From CAYVQA01 sp045119035 (GTDB lineage Bacteria > Bacillota_I > Bacilli_A > ML615J-28 > CAG-313), in the NCBI GenBank assembly GCA_045119035.1, contig JBGVCU010000032.1, positions 1 to 6,563 of the forward strand: a DNA stretch of 6,563 bases, in the 5' to 3' direction. This document shows, piece by piece, positions 6,121 to 6,563 of the stretch (its first letter is position 1; the number at the start of each line of letters is the position of its first letter). A model generated the notes under the pieces. That model did not search any database. It saw nothing but the letters and a program-made list of their open reading frames with translations, and was not told the DNA's origin. The translations under genes and the position numbers were made by a program.

Positions 6121-6339
6121 TTGATAATAATTAATTGCAAAGTATTCATAATCTTCTGCTATCTCATGTCTTACTTCTTCTAATTTCTCTGTTAATGATT
6201 CTAATAAGTAGTACCAAACAAAATCTTCTCTGTAATTACCATTCTCTAAAGTGACAGTAGCGTAATTCGTAGTGTCATACATCATGATTTCCATGTCGAA
6301 TTTCATTCCATCAATATTGATTGTTTTGTAAGTTTTCAT
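6115..6339 (-). CDS. Small hypothetical protein (74 aa)
   Basis: I do not recognise this protein. It is acidic and soluble, with strand-like segments at residues 3-20 (TYKTINIDGMKFDMEIMM) and 26-32 (YATVTLE), a probable amphipathic helix at 44-64 (around LLESLTEKLEEVRHEIAEDY), and an aromatic tail. Coding is supported by GGAGAG 8 bases before the ATG, a well-formed sigma-A promoter 37 bases upstream, and a terminator placed exactly at its stop. It therefore looks like a single-gene transcription unit. The protein has no helix-turn-helix, cysteine pair or membrane segment. A small early or accessory phage protein is the most that can be said. Confidence 0.72.
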   Translation of the reverse strand: MKTYKTINIDGMKFDMEIMMYDTTNYATVTLENGNYREDFVWYYLLESLTEKLEEVRHEIAEDYEYFAINYYQG

Positions 6340-6375
6340 AAGTTAATCTCTCCTTTGTTTTTGTTTACATTTAAT

Positions 6376-6404
6376 ATTATATGCTATAAAAATATATCTG
6401 TAAA
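6376..6404 (-). promoter_or_regulatory. Sigma-A type promoter for the 74-aa gene
   Basis: On the minus strand TTTACA (6404-6399, 5 of 6 matches to the -35 box) and TATAAT (6381-6376, perfect -10 box) are spaced by 17 bases. The expected start is near 6369, giving a leader of about 30 bases with the ribosome binding site. No other gene lies between, so it serves the gene starting at 6339. TGTAAACA (6369-6362) begins at the expected start point and could be an operator. Confidence 0.7.
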
Positions 6405-6445
6405 GCATTATTTGCGGAAAATATTATAAATTATAGAATATTTAA

Positions 6446-6497
6446 TAGACTTAGATGATATAATAATAAAAAATAGATTATTTGCTTAGACTTAGAT
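6446..6497. repeat. Pair of 11-bp direct repeats TAGACTTAGAT upstream of the promoter
   Basis: TAGACTTAGAT occurs at 6446-6456 and again at 6487-6497, 41 bases apart (about four helical turns). The second copy is preceded by CT, making CTTAGA twice in tandem. The pair lies 40-95 bases upstream of the -35 box of the promoter at 6376-6404, a position suited to a regulator binding on one face of the DNA. The repeat is AT-rich and short, so chance is possible. The rest of 6405-6563 shows no open reading frame with a ribosome binding site. Confidence 0.45.
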
Positions 6498-6563
6498 TTA
6501 TAGTATTATCTATGATTTAGAATATTTTTTTAAAAAAATGAATAAAATATGTTTACAAACCTT

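Noticed and set aside
6482..6509. Plus-strand TTGCTT-16-TATTAT promoter candidate
   Set aside because: It points to the right edge, where no plus-strand gene is visible, and such matches are expected by chance in DNA this AT-rich.
6525..6538. Palindrome of seven T followed by seven A
   Set aside because: It has no loop or G-C pairs and is not a credible terminator; at most it is a flexible or bent AT tract.

Overview
The window is a piece of the head-assembly and DNA-packaging module of a tailed phage or prophage. All seven complete genes and the one partial gene lie on the minus strand, so the map reads from right to left. The DNA is strongly AT-rich, the ribosome binding sites are of the AAGGAGGTG type, and the terminators are short stem-loops followed by T runs. 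This fits a low-GC Bacillota host (Bacillus- or Staphylococcus-like), but I cannot name the genus. No integrase, repressor or bacterial gene is present, so I cannot tell a free phage from a prophage.

Upstream (right) part, 6563 to 4975. A non-coding AT-rich stretch (6340-6563) carries a good sigma-A type promoter and short repeats. It precedes a 74-residue gene of unknown function (6115-6339), which ends in a compact terminator hairpin. After a short gap comes a 303-residue protein (5081-5992). Its C-terminus faintly resembles the sigma region 4-like domains of phage late-gene regulators. A second terminator (4990-5021) closes this unit.

Packaging and head part, 4974 to 1. The order is HNH endonuclease, terminase small subunit (P27 type), terminase large subunit, HK97-family portal, two small uncharacterised genes, and an HK97-type prohead protease cut by the window's left edge. 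The small and large terminase subunits would recognise, cut and pump the DNA through the portal ring. HNH proteins beside a terminase often assist cutting in cos-type phages. The protease would trim the scaffold region of the capsid protein, whose gene should lie just beyond position 1.

The least ordinary part is 394-949. Two small genes, one encoding a membrane protein, sit between portal and protease and are followed by an intrinsic terminator and a possible new promoter. This looks like an accessory insertion or a transcription switch inside the head operon. Starts were re-chosen for three genes (terminase small subunit, HNH, membrane protein) from ribosome binding site positions. I found no tRNA, rRNA, CRISPR or insertion sequence.
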